A stretch of DNA of 13,165 bases from assembly GCA_965657545.1 (NCBI GenBank), contig CBFHOG010000022.1, positions 1 to 13,165 of the forward strand, written 5' to 3'. This document shows, one piece after another, positions 4,783 to 13,165 of the stretch. The stretch's first letter is position 1; each line of letters begins with the position of its first letter. A model generated the notes under the pieces. That model searched no databases. It saw only the letters and a program-made list of their open reading frames with translations, and had not been told where the DNA came from. Source of the DNA: UBA7446 sp965657545. GTDB taxonomy: Bacteria > Bacteroidota > Bacteroidia > Flavobacteriales > Flavobacteriaceae. Position numbers and translations under genes: made by a program.

Positions 4783-7700
4783 TTGAAACAGAAACCTAAG
4801 TTAACTCGCAAAATTTTACGGGTACTTGCCATTTTGGCTTTTGTTTGCGTTTTGTTTTTTACCTCATTGTTGCTTCCTGCCACCCAAACATATTTAGGAC
4901 AGCGTCTTACCAAAAATTTAGATAATCGTTTTGGTACAACACTTACCGTTGATCATATTCGCATTTCTCCTTTTGGGGATGTAACGCTCAAAAATATTGT
5001 GGCTATAGATCATAAAAACGCTACGATGATTCGCGTTGGATTTGCGCGTATGAATGCAGTTAGGCTTTGGGCCGTGTTGCAAGGGGATAATAACTTAGGA
5101 TCTGTTTTTCTTCAAGATGTAGGGTGCAACATCATTACCTATATGGGTGATGAAAATTCTAATATTGATTTATTTTTTGACCGATTCAACTCAAAAAAGC
5201 CGAAAAATAACAATGCTGCTTTTTATGTTTCGGCCATTGATTTAATGTCTGCAGATTTGATTATACATAACGAGAACGAGCAAGAAAGTATTCCAATACG
5301 TTTTACGTCTATGCATGCTGATATTGAAAATTTCAGCGTTGTAGATACAATTGTAAAAGCAAAAATAAACCAGCTAGACACCAAAACAAATTGGAAAAAC
5401 ACCCAGATTACTTCTCTTGCTGGCACCTATGTTTATTCGTCAACGGAAATGAAACTTGTAAATGCTACTCTTCAAACAAATGCTAGTTTTATAGAGTCAA
5501 ATATTGTTTTACAATACCCAAAAAAAGGGCTTAAGAATTTCGCAGATGCAGTTCAACTGGATGTTAAAATAAATAAAGCAGTTCTTGGCGATTTGGATTT
5601 AAAAAAAGCAATTCCAAATTGGAGTTTGGGCAATATTGATTTCAGTGGGGTTATTGGTGGAACGGTACAAAATTTAAGCATTACAAAGGGAAAAATTACA
5701 AATGAAAAAGCGCTTTTATATTTTTCATTAGAAACAAAACAATTACTCAATTCCAACAAACGCCATATTTCTAGTAATTGGACGCTTGATTCTGAAAAAT
5801 TAGACCTTGTTTTTAATTCCTTATTATCCAAAGAACAAAGTGACTTCATTGCTGGACTGGGTGCTGTTTCTACTAGCGGAAATATGACGTATTCAAATCA
5901 TGTTTTTAATTTAAAAAATTCTCTTGATTCTGAACTTGGTGCCCTGCAAATAGACGCAACCTATGATATTGCTTTGAATATACCCGCCTATACAATTAAA
6001 TTGAATACGGAATTATTTAATGTGGGTGAATTATTGGATGTCCCAACACTAAAAACCACTGGATTTGATATATTGCTTTCAGGAAATGGGTTGGATGCTA
6101 ATAAGCTTAATGTAAATGCAAGCGGTTCCCTTTTGAATTTATCTTATCGTGATTACGTCTATGATAAAGTTGAATTGGAAGGAAATTTAAGTCCTGAGCA
6201 ATTTCAAGGAAAAATGTATATTTCAGATGCGGCACTCGATTTAAATTTAGAGGGTGAGATAGATTTTGCTTCAGCTACGCGAAACTTTTCATTTTCATCA
6301 AATATCAATAAAGCTAATTTTGCTGCTTTAGGATGGATTCCTGAAACCATTCCTGGAGTTTTTTCCGGATCTGTTGACTTGGCACTTCAAGGGAATACCA
6401 TTGACGAAATGATTGGTGACTTGTATATTGAGCAAGGAAAACTAGAAACGCCAAACAAAACCTATTCATTTTCATCTTTTGCTGCTCAGTCACGACTTTC
6501 AAATAAGTTACGCGTAATAAATATTAACTCTGAGGACGTTGCAACCGGATTGATGATTGGTGATTTTAAACCCACAGAACTTGTTAAATTGACGCAAAAT
6601 GCCTTGGGAAACCAATACGGCAATTATGCCCCTCACAAGATTACTCCAAATCAATACGTTGATTTTAATTTTAATTTACGTGGAAAAATTGCATCTGCAC
6701 TTTTTGGTGACGGAATGACTTTGGACGACAATACTTTTATTAAAGGAAGTATAAAGCCAAGCGAAAAACTTTTCCAACTTAATATTCGTGCTCCCAAATG
6801 GTCAATCAATGAAACAACATTAAATAAGCTAGAACTCCAAATTGATACACAAAACCCTTTGTATCACTCTTATCTATCTTTAGAAAAATTAGAAAGTGCG
6901 CAAGGAATATTATTGAATCTAAACTGGATTAATTCAAGAATTAAAGACAAGCTATACGGAAGGGTAGAGTTTGCATCTAACACAAGCCCAAACAAATTGA
7001 ACCAATTGAATACTTCATTTACGATAAATGAAAATTCCCACGCTGTTTTGGGTATTCAAAATGCTGACTTTTACTTTAATAACAAACAATGGAAACTGAA
7101 CCCAGAAAATACACCTCCCCAACTTATTGCAAAAAGTATAAAAGATTTTTCTTTGTCAACCATTACACTAGGCAGCAATAACTCTAAAATTTCACTTTCA
7201 GCCTCTCAAAATGGAAAAGATTCTTTTTCACTCGCTTTAGATTTGGAACAAGTAGCATTGTCTGATATTTTACCTTTTGAAGACAACAAATGGGAAGGTG
7301 TCGTGGATGGATTTTTAAATATTGAACAAACTTCAAATGGATTTGGTGGAAATTCAAACCTTGCATTCTCTAAAATGAAATTAAACAGCAGTCCTCTTGG
7401 TGATGGTTTTTTGACATTAAATTCAGAATCAGCGCGTAAATCTTACGATTTAAATTTCAGATTGGAAGAAAATGGAGCGGAAGTAATTTCAGCTTCGGGA
7501 AATATTGGATTAATGAACGATATACCGATTTGGAATATAGATGCATCTTTTTCAGACTATAATTTATCTGCCCTTGCTGGCTTAACACATGCTGTTTTTA
7601 CCCCATTTAATGGAAATGCCAATGGGGATATTCAATTGCGTTCAGAGAATAATAAAATTTACTCTACAGGGACTCTTGAAGTGGATGCACTTCGTTTGGG

Positions 7701-9117
7701 AATTCCGTATTTAAATACAATGTATTCCTTTTCATCTACTGTTCCTTTTGTATTTGGAAATGATGAAATTTCAATTCAAAATGCCTTATTCTCCGACCAA
7801 GCAAAAAACACAGGGTTGATAGATGGAGTTTTAAGCCATCAATCTTTCTCCGACTGGGGTCTTGATATGCGTGTAAAAACTGAAAATTTATCCGTTTTAG
7901 ACACTGATTTTTCTGAGGATGCGCTCTATTATGGAAATGCATTTTTTACTGGAAACACGCATTTTCATGGTTTGTTTTCTGATATGGAAATCGATGTTAT
8001 TGGACAAACGGCTAAAGGAACAAGCTTATTTATACCCATACAATACGATACAGCCATTGGAGATGTTTCATTTATCAATTTTGTAGAAAAGGATGCTCAA
8101 GATTTCCAAAAAAATAATACCATTGATGCGGTCAAAGGATTGAAAATGAATTTTGATCTTGACATTACTCCAGATGCGCAAGTAGAAATTGTGGTTGATC
8201 CAGAAACCAAGAGTTTTTTGAGGGGTATAGGCGCTGGAAACTTACTTTTAGAGATAGATACGGCAGGTTCTTTTGCCATGTGGGGAGATTTTATTGCTTA
8301 CGAGGGAATTTATAATTTTAAAAACCTGGGACTTATTGATAAAACATTCCGTCTTCGCCCTGGTGGAACCATTGTTTGGGAAGGTGATCCTTATGGTGCA
8401 CAAATTAATATGCAAGCTGAATATGAAGTTCCTGGAGGAGCAAACCCATCCATATTGTTAGAAGGAGATATGATGAGTCAAAAAATCCCAACAGAAGTAA
8501 CCATCAACTTGTTTGGTAACCTATTGAACCCCGAAACGCCCACCTTTGAAATTGATTTTCCTAATGCTTCAGGCGTAATGAAAAACGAATTAAATTACAG
8601 GTTAAACGATCAAGAGCGCACTCAATTACAAGCCATTTCATTATTGTCGCAGGGTTCTTTCATCAATCAAGTTTCGCTAGCAGCAATTTCTAGTCAAACC
8701 CTTACAAACAATCTTTTTCAAAAAGCCTCAGGAGTTTTTGACAATATATTTTATAGTGAAAATGATAAATTGAATTTAAGTCTGGACTATTTGCAAGGCG
8801 ATCGAAATGCCGCCGCATCAATACAAAACAGAGATAGGCTAGGGGTAAGTCTATCGACCAATATCAGTGAACGAATCATTATTGACGGCAAAGTAGGGGT
8901 ACCTGTGGGTAGTGAAGAAGAAACGACTATTATTGGAGATGTGACCATTGAGTTTTTACTTAACAAAAAAGGAACTTTACGAGGGCGTGTTTTCAATAAA
9001 GAGAATGAATTTCAATATTTTGGCGATGAATTGGGATATACACAAGGATTTGGTGTTAATTACCAAGTTCGATTTGATTCCTTTAACGAACTTCTTCGAA
9101 AAATACGAAACAAATAA
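4783..9117 (+). CDS. tamB: TamB-like translocation/assembly protein (AsmA/TamB superfamily)
   Basis: 1444 residues. A basic N-terminus (KQKPKLTRK) precedes one membrane segment at about 11-32. The AsmA-type opening follows (FGTTLTVDHIRISPFGDVTLKNI, about 50-72), then more than 1200 residues of repeating beta-strand pattern as in long bridge-like lipid transfer proteins. The final 400 or so residues match the TamB (DUF490) C-terminal domain, for example FRLRPGGTIVWEGDPYGAQINMQAEY, NLFGNLLNPETPTFEIDFP, and the end LGYTQGFGVNYQVRFDSFNELL. In Proteobacteria TamB spans the periplasm and works with an Omp85 protein in envelope assembly; no tamA is adjacent here. The start is TTG at 4783; an in-frame stop at 4759 leaves no ATG before the membrane segment. 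The divergent tsaD neighbour is, from memory, typical for Bacteroidota. Confidence 0.92.
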   Translation: MKQKPKLTRKILRVLAILAFVCVLFFTSLLLPATQTYLGQRLTKNLDNRFGTTLTVDHIRISPFGDVTLKNIVAIDHKNATMIRVGFARMNAVRLWAVLQGDNNLGSVFLQDVGCNIITYMGDENSNIDLFFDRFNSKKPKNNNAAFYVSAIDLMSADLIIHNENEQESIPIRFTSMHADIENFSVVDTIVKAKINQLDTKTNWKNTQITSLAGTYVYSSTEMKLVNATLQTNASFIESNIVLQYPKKGLKNFADAVQLDVKINKAVLGDLDLKKAIPNWSLGNIDFSGVIGGTVQNLSITKGKITNEKALLYFSLETKQLLNSNKRHISSNWTLDSEKLDLVFNSLLSKEQSDFIAGLGAVSTSGNMTYSNHVFNLKNSLDSELGALQIDATYDIALNIPAYTIKLNTELFNVGELLDVPTLKTTGFDILLSGNGLDANKLNVNASGSLLNLSYRDYVYDKVELEGNLSPEQFQGKMYISDAALDLNLEGEIDFASATRNFSFSSNINKANFAALGWIPETIPGVFSGSVDLALQGNTIDEMIGDLYIEQGKLETPNKTYSFSSFAAQSRLSNKLRVININSEDVATGLMIGDFKPTELVKLTQNALGNQYGNYAPHKITPNQYVDFNFNLRGKIASALFGDGMTLDDNTFIKGSIKPSEKLFQLNIRAPKWSINETTLNKLELQIDTQNPLYHSYLSLEKLESAQGILLNLNWINSRIKDKLYGRVEFASNTSPNKLNQLNTSFTINENSHAVLGIQNADFYFNNKQWKLNPENTPPQLIAKSIKDFSLSTITLGSNNSKISLSASQNGKDSFSLALDLEQVALSDILPFEDNKWEGVVDGFLNIEQTSNGFGGNSNLAFSKMKLNSSPLGDGFLTLNSESARKSYDLNFRLEENGAEVISASGNIGLMNDIPIWNIDASFSDYNLSALAGLTHAVFTPFNGNANGDIQLRSENNKIYSTGTLEVDALRLGIPYLNTMYSFSSTVPFVFGNDEISIQNALFSDQAKNTGLIDGVLSHQSFSDWGLDMRVKTENLSVLDTDFSEDALYYGNAFFTGNTHFHGLFSDMEIDVIGQTAKGTSLFIPIQYDTAIGDVSFINFVEKDAQDFQKNNTIDAVKGLKMNFDLDITPDAQVEIVVDPETKSFLRGIGAGNLLLEIDTAGSFAMWGDFIAYEGIYNFKNLGLIDKTFRLRPGGTIVWEGDPYGAQINMQAEYEVPGGANPSILLEGDMMSQKIPTEVTINLFGNLLNPETPTFEIDFPNASGVMKNELNYRLNDQERTQLQAISLLSQGSFINQVSLAAISSQTLTNNLFQKASGVFDNIFYSENDKLNLSLDYLQGDRNAAASIQNRDRLGVSLSTNISERIIIDGKVGVPVGSEEETTIIGDVTIEFLLNKKGTLRGRVFNKENEFQYFGDELGYTQGFGVNYQVRFDSFNELLRKIRNK

Positions 9118-9166
9118 AAATTGACGCTAAGATTGAAAAACTTAAGCTATTGTCTAAGTTATTTCA

Positions 9167-9174
9167 TAATTTTG
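9167..9174 (+). promoter_or_regulatory. Probable -7 box of the pfkA operon
   Basis: TAATTTTG matches the Bacteroidota TAnnTTTG box exactly and lies 17 bases before the ATG at 9192. The nearest upstream TTG (9150-9152) leaves a spacing of only 14 bases, short for a -33 element, so the call rests on the -7 box and its position. It also argues against the longer pfkA frame opening with that TTG, since the promoter would lie within it. Confidence 0.5.
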
Positions 9175-9191
9175 CACCGCAATTTATCTTC

Positions 9192-10196
9192 ATGAATACA
9201 AATCAAACCGCTTTAAAACCTATTCATAAAATTGGCGTTCTCACTTCTGGGGGCGATGCCCCAGGCATGAATGCTGCTCTTCGTTCGGTTGTTCGTTCTT
9301 GTGCTTATTACAAGATACCATGTTTTGGAATTAAGCGTGGATATCAAGGGATGATTGAAAACGATATTAAATCATTAGGGGCACGATCTGTAAATAATAT
9401 CATTAACAAAGGCGGAACGATTCTTAAATCTGCTAGATCAGATGATTTTCGAACTAAAGAAGGTCGCCAAAAAGCTTATGAAAACCTTAAGAAAAATGGT
9501 ATCGACGCACTTATTGTTATCGGTGGTGATGGTAGCTTTACTGGTGGACTAATTTTTCAACAAGAATTTGGTATTCCCGTGATTGGTATTCCTGGAACTA
9601 TTGACAATGATATTTTCGGAACTTCACATACCATCGGTTATGATACTGCAATGAATACTGTCGTTGAGGCCGTTGATAAAATTCGTGATACTGCCATTTC
9701 ACACAATCGCTTGTTTTTTGTTGAAGTTATGGGTCGTGATGCAGGTCATATTGCCTTAAATACAGGTATTGGTGCTGGAGCAGAAGAAATTCTCATTCCT
9801 GAAGAAGATATGGGTTTAGACCGTTTATTGGATTCATTAAAGCGCTCTAAAAAATCAGGGAAACTTTCTAGTATAGTCATGGTAGCCGAAGGCGATAAAA
9901 TTGGAAAAAACGTATTTGAACTTGCTGAACACATCGAGGAAAATCTTCCCGATTATGAAGTGCGAGTGTCTGTTTTAGGACATATGCAACGCGGTGGAGC
10001 ACCTAGTTGTTTTGACCGTGTATTAGCAAGCCGTATGGGGCTAAAAGCTGTGGAGGCACTTCGTGATGGAGTGTCAGGAAACATGGTTGGAATGTCCGAT
10101 GGTAAAATGATTTTTACTCCTTTAGAAAAAGCAATTAAAGGAGAATCGAAAATTGATACCGAGCTCGTTCGGGTATCAGAAATAATGAGACTTTAA
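9192..10196 (+). CDS. pfkA: ATP-dependent 6-phosphofructokinase
   Basis: With the ATG at 9192 the protein has 334 residues, near the bacterial PfkA norm of about 320-330. It phosphorylates fructose 6-phosphate to fructose 1,6-bisphosphate in glycolysis. Motifs: KIGVLTSGGDAPGMNA (13-28) for the nucleotide loop, IGGDGSFTGG (110-119), PGTIDND (134-140) with catalytic Asp138, VEVMGRDAGHIAL (177-189), VAEGD (231-235) and LGHMQRGGAPSCFDR (262-276). GGDG and the Gly before TIDND fit the ATP-using rather than the PPi-using type. The frame stays open up to a TTG at 9150, but the extra 14 residues are not family-like and span a promoter box. gapA follows after 19 bases. Confidence 0.96.
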   Translation: MNTNQTALKPIHKIGVLTSGGDAPGMNAALRSVVRSCAYYKIPCFGIKRGYQGMIENDIKSLGARSVNNIINKGGTILKSARSDDFRTKEGRQKAYENLKKNGIDALIVIGGDGSFTGGLIFQQEFGIPVIGIPGTIDNDIFGTSHTIGYDTAMNTVVEAVDKIRDTAISHNRLFFVEVMGRDAGHIALNTGIGAGAEEILIPEEDMGLDRLLDSLKRSKKSGKLSSIVMVAEGDKIGKNVFELAEHIEENLPDYEVRVSVLGHMQRGGAPSCFDRVLASRMGLKAVEALRDGVSGNMVGMSDGKMIFTPLEKAIKGESKIDTELVRVSEIMRL

Positions 10197-10215
10197 ACTA
10201 TAAATTATAAACACT

Positions 10216-11217
10216 ATGTCAACCCTAAAAATTGGAATTAACGGATTTGGTCGAATTGGCCGTATGGTCTTTCGTGCATCACTTAACAGAGATGATATTG
10301 AAGTAGTAGCCATCAATGACTTACTGGATGTGGAGCACCTTGCATACCTTTTAAAATACGACTCCGTACACGGAACTGTTGACGCTTCCATTGAGGTAGC
10401 TGATGGTCAATTGGTTGTTGACGGAAAGCCCGTTCGCATTACTGCTGAACGTGATCCTAAAAATTTGCAATGGGACGCCATTGGTGCAACAATTGTTGCT
10501 GAATGTACTGGTATATTCACCACATTAGATATGGCGCAATCGCATATTGACGGAGGTGCTAAGAAAGTAGTAATCTCTGCGCCATCAAAAGATGCGCCTA
10601 TGTTTGTAATGGGTGTAAACCACGAGGATGCTAAAGCTGATAATCTTATTGTTTCAAACGCGTCTTGTACCACAAACTGTTTGGCTCCTCTTGCTAAAGT
10701 CTTAAACGATACTTTTGGTATTGAAGAAGCCCTAATGACAACAGTACATGCAGTTACCGCGACACAAATGACTGTTGATGGTCCATCAAGAAAAGATTAC
10801 CGCGGTGGTCGTTCTTCAATGCTTAACATCATTCCTGCATCTACAGGTGCTGCAAAAGCTGTTACTAAAGTTATTCCATCGCTAGAAGGTAAAATTACAG
10901 GCATGGCTTTCCGAGTGCCTACTGCAGACGTTTCTGTTGTTGACTTAACAGTTAAGTTGGCTTCTGAAACAAGTTATGATGGCGTTATGAAAGCCATAAA
11001 AGAAGCTTCTGAAGGTGCTTTGGCAGGTGTTTTAGGATATACGGAAGAACTTGTAGTATCGCAAGATTTTATTGGTGATGCTCGTACGTCTATTGTAGAT
11101 GCTAATGCAGGAATTGAACTCAATGGTTCCTTCTTTAAAATCGTTTCTTGGTATGATAATGAAGCAGGCTATTCTAATAAGTTACTTGACCTTGCACTTC
11201 ACGTAAGCCAACTTTAG
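10216..11217 (+). CDS. gapA: Glyceraldehyde-3-phosphate dehydrogenase, type I
   Basis: 333 residues, the exact usual length. It oxidises glyceraldehyde 3-phosphate to 1,3-bisphosphoglycerate with NAD in glycolysis. The Rossmann loop is INGFGRIGRMVFR (8-20); Asp35 in AINDL fits NAD rather than NADP preference. The catalytic Cys151 lies in SNASCTTNCLAP, and the general-base His178 in TTVHAVTATQ. PSRKDYRGGRS (190-200), NIIPASTGAAKAV and SWYDNEAGYSNKLLDL are also present. No residue is missing. It sits between pfkA (19 bases) and the kinase (5 bases), so these three form one probable operon. Confidence 0.98.
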   Translation: MSTLKIGINGFGRIGRMVFRASLNRDDIEVVAINDLLDVEHLAYLLKYDSVHGTVDASIEVADGQLVVDGKPVRITAERDPKNLQWDAIGATIVAECTGIFTTLDMAQSHIDGGAKKVVISAPSKDAPMFVMGVNHEDAKADNLIVSNASCTTNCLAPLAKVLNDTFGIEEALMTTVHAVTATQMTVDGPSRKDYRGGRSSMLNIIPASTGAAKAVTKVIPSLEGKITGMAFRVPTADVSVVDLTVKLASETSYDGVMKAIKEASEGALAGVLGYTEELVVSQDFIGDARTSIVDANAGIELNGSFFKIVSWYDNEAGYSNKLLDLALHVSQL

Positions 11218-11222
11218 TATCC

Positions 11223-12074
11223 ATGAGACTTATTGTTGACAGTGGTTCAACCAAAACAGACTGGATTGCTCTTGATGAAAATAACAATGTGTCTTTTGAG
11301 ACCCAAACACAGGGTTTAAATCCACAGGTTTTATCAGAGCAAATCATTGAAGAACGTATTGTTAACAATTACGATTTATATCGTCATCGAGAGGCGATTG
11401 AAAAAGTTTATTTCTACGGGGCTGGATGTGGCACACGTCCACCCCGTGAAATTTTAAGTCATCTTTTGCAAGGTATTTTCACAAAAGCGCAAATTGACGT
11501 AAAGGAAGATACGTATGCTGCTGTATATGCTGCAACAAACCCTGGCGAAGAAAGTATTGTTTGTATTTTAGGAACAGGCTCGAATTGCAGTTATTTCGAT
11601 GGGGTAGCGATAGAACAACGTATCACTTCTTTGGGTTATATATTAATGGACGATGGTAGTGGAAATTATTACGGAAGGCAATTACTCCGTGATTATTATT
11701 TTAATAAGATCCCATCTGATTTAGCGGAAATTTTTGAAAAGTCTTTTGATTTATCTTCTGAGACGATAAAAACAAACTTGTACAAAAAGCCAAATCCTAA
11801 CACCTATTTAGCAAAATTTGCACGTTTTCTTATTGAAAATAAAGAAAATGATTACAGTCAAAACCTTATTAAAAAAGGATTCGATTTGTTTGCAAGACAT
11901 CAAATTTTACAATTTGAAAATGCAAAAAATCTTCAGATTCATTTTATTGGATCTATCGCTTTTTACCTTCAAGACGAGTTGCGAGAAGTGCTAGAGAACC
12001 TAGGGCTCTCGTTAGGTAAAATACTTAAGAAGCCCATTGAAGGTTTGGTGGAACACCACAAAAGCAATATTTAA
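11223..12074 (+). CDS. BadF/BadG-family N-acetylhexosamine kinase
   Basis: 283 residues of the ASKHA fold in the BadF/BadG/BcrA/BcrD group. The phosphate-1 loop is DSGSTKTDW (6-14); Asp96 in EDTYAAVYA is the likely catalytic base; phosphate-2 is ILGTGSNC (115-122); DDGSGNYYGRQLL (143-155) is the family's DEGSG-type motif; GSIAFYL near 242-248 lies at the adenosine site. In Bacteroidota such proteins act on N-acetylglucosamine or N-acetylmuramic acid, so a role in peptidoglycan or chitin sugar recovery feeding glycolysis is likely. The substrate cannot be read from the sequence. It starts 5 bases after gapA. Its stop overlaps the ridA stop on the other strand. Confidence 0.85.
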   Translation: MRLIVDSGSTKTDWIALDENNNVSFETQTQGLNPQVLSEQIIEERIVNNYDLYRHREAIEKVYFYGAGCGTRPPREILSHLLQGIFTKAQIDVKEDTYAAVYAATNPGEESIVCILGTGSNCSYFDGVAIEQRITSLGYILMDDGSGNYYGRQLLRDYYFNKIPSDLAEIFEKSFDLSSETIKTNLYKKPNPNTYLAKFARFLIENKENDYSQNLIKKGFDLFARHQILQFENAKNLQIHFIGSIAFYLQDELREVLENLGLSLGKILKKPIEGLVEHHKSNI

Positions 12075-12451
12075 GCAATCGCAATTAGCGAAATTTCAAC
12101 ATTTACGTTTTTGGGTAATATAGAAACTTGAACGGTTTCCCTTGCTGGTGCTGTTTCGTCATCAAAATACGACCCATATACTTGGTTAATTTCACTAAAA
12201 TCATTCATATCTGATATAAAAATACTGCATTTCACCACTTGTGAAAAATCCATATCTGCAGCACGAAGTACAGCAGCCAGATTTTCCATTACTTGCTTGG
12301 TCTCTGCTTTGATATCTCCATGAATTAATTCATTTGTATTTGGATCTATAGCAATTTGACCACTTGCATAAAGCGTGTTCCCTTTCAATACCGCTTGGTT
12401 GTATGGGCCTATAGGAAGCGGGGCGTTAGCTGTTTTGATTATTTTTTTCAT
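12071..12451 (-). CDS. ridA: RidA family reactive enamine/imine deaminase
   Basis: 126 residues, the standard length of the trimeric RidA (YjgF/YER057c/UK114) proteins. RidA hydrolyses reactive 2-aminoacrylate and related enamines released by PLP enzymes. Visible are PIGPYNQAV (13-21), YASGQIAIDP (28-37), Arg104 in APARETVQV that holds the substrate carboxylate, and Glu119 in VEISLIAIA at the C-terminus. These mark the active RidA subgroup rather than a diverged Rid family. It starts 10 bases after the lptD stop and is probably cotranscribed. It converges on the kinase gene with a 4-bp overlap. Confidence 0.96.
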   Translation of the reverse strand: MKKIIKTANAPLPIGPYNQAVLKGNTLYASGQIAIDPNTNELIHGDIKAETKQVMENLAAVLRAADMDFSQVVKCSIFISDMNDFSEINQVYGSYFDDETAPARETVQVSILPKNVNVEISLIAIA

Positions 12452-12461
12452 TCGTATTAAA

Positions 12462-13165
12462 TTAAAGTCTTTTATCTGGTTCCCGACGCTTGTCGTATTT
12501 TAAATCACGTAACATCCCCGATTTAACACCAATAAAGAAATACCACGATTGGCGGTAACCAAACGGCGTCCACGAAATATTCATATTCCAGCTATCTAAA
12601 TCACGATCAATGCCTAAATTGGTAAATGTCACCCCTTTATTCTTAAAATCATACCCTGACGAAACATTTACCTTCCATTTGGGTGTGAGCGATACATTGG
12701 CAGATGCCATAAGAGAATTGTTACTTATTTGCCGTTCTTGTGTTCTGTTCGAGTAAGTCAAGCTATGTCTTAAATTTATACTCCAGGGTATATTGGTGGT
12801 GTAAAACCCGGCTTTTTTAGTATCAGATTCGCTTTTTTCTTCGTCTTTGTTCATACCAACTCGACCTGCCTGTTCATCAATCCCTAGGTTGTTGTCTAGA
12901 CCTGGAATACTGTTTTGGTTTTCATTTTTTGAACTTGAATTGCCCTTGCTTTTAAAGGTATGCCCCCAGTTGATATTGGCACTTGTCATTCTGAATAGTG
13001 GACCTCCATTTTCTATGTTAAAGGTATTGATTCGTTTACCAGAATCGTCAATGGCGTAAGGATCAAATGTAGCCCCTAAGTTTATGTTAAGTTTATTGTC
13101 TAGTAGTGGAATTACAGTAGTCATTCTAACGGGGCTCCATCGCAATGAATCTGCTGTAATGTTAT
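12462..13165 (-). CDS. LptD-like LPS-assembly outer membrane protein, C-terminal part
   Basis: The frame is open to the right edge (NITADSLRWSPVRM...), so 234 C-terminal residues are seen and the TTG near 13145 is internal. The sequence shows alternating outer-membrane beta strands. The end, SLTPKWKVNVSSGYDFKNKGVTFTNLGIDRDLDSWNMNISWTPFGYRQSWYFFIGVKSGMLRDLKYDKRREP read in overlapping parts, matches the tail of the Bacteroidota-type putative LptD. A low-complexity polar loop rich in S, K, N and E lies at about residues 68-115 of the visible part, probably extracellular. LptD inserts lipopolysaccharide into the outer leaflet with LptE. ridA follows after 10 bases. Confidence 0.8.
   Translation of the reverse strand, partial: NITADSLRWSPVRMTTVIPLLDNKLNINLGATFDPYAIDDSGKRINTFNIENGGPLFRMTSANINWGHTFKSKGNSSSKNENQNSIPGLDNNLGIDEQAGRVGMNKDEEKSESDTKKAGFYTTNIPWSINLRHSLTYSNRTQERQISNNSLMASANVSLTPKWKVNVSSGYDFKNKGVTFTNLGIDRDLDSWNMNISWTPFGYRQSWYFFIGVKSGMLRDLKYDKRREPDKRL

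Noticed and set aside
4783..9117. Several open frames on the opposite strand and other frames within tamB.
   Set aside because: All are short and lie entirely inside a continuous, family-matching 1444-codon frame; none shows recognisable protein features.
9150..9191. A longer pfkA starting at TTG 9150.
   Set aside because: The 14 extra residues are not family-like and would cover the TAATTTTG promoter box; the ATG at 9192 gives the standard N-terminus.

Overview
The window looks like chromosomal DNA from a marine or freshwater member of the Bacteroidota, most likely Flavobacteriaceae. The pointers are AT-rich sequence, almost no Shine-Dalgarno sites, promoter boxes of the TAnnTTTG type, tRNAs without encoded CCA, and family signatures typical of that group (a Bacteroidota-type LptD C-terminus, a tsaD/tamB divergent pair, a BadF-type sugar kinase behind gapA).

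Left end (1-1500) is an accessory zone at a tRNA locus. It starts with the 3' part of a large serine recombinase gene whose last 14 sense codons and stop lie on the antisense strand of a broken tRNA. On the minus strand follow a small GIY-YIG nuclease-like gene, an intact tRNA-Arg(TCT), two more broken copies of the same tRNA scaffold carried on a 99-bp-period direct repeat, and an intact tRNA-Ser(GCT) with a good promoter. All three broken tRNA copies carry the same palindrome where the tRNA-Arg anticodon arm should be. This is the part of the window least explained by known gene content.

Middle (1533-4754, minus strand) is a tight housekeeping cluster read from right to left: tsaD (tRNA t6A37), rsmE (16S rRNA m3U1498), an AI-2E family membrane protein, a YbjQ family protein, and an unlisted 34-residue single-span membrane protein one base after ybjQ. 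Divergent from tsaD, separated by 28 bp, is a very long tamB-like gene (4783-9117) for an envelope protein of the AsmA/TamB type.

Right part (9192-12074, plus strand) is a probable glycolytic operon: pfkA, gapA and a BadF/BadG-family N-acetylhexosamine kinase. It runs head-on into ridA and the C-terminal part of lptD on the minus strand; the kinase and ridA stop codons overlap by 4 bp. Overall the housekeeping region is ordinary; the tRNA/recombinase/GIY-YIG zone deserves the attention.
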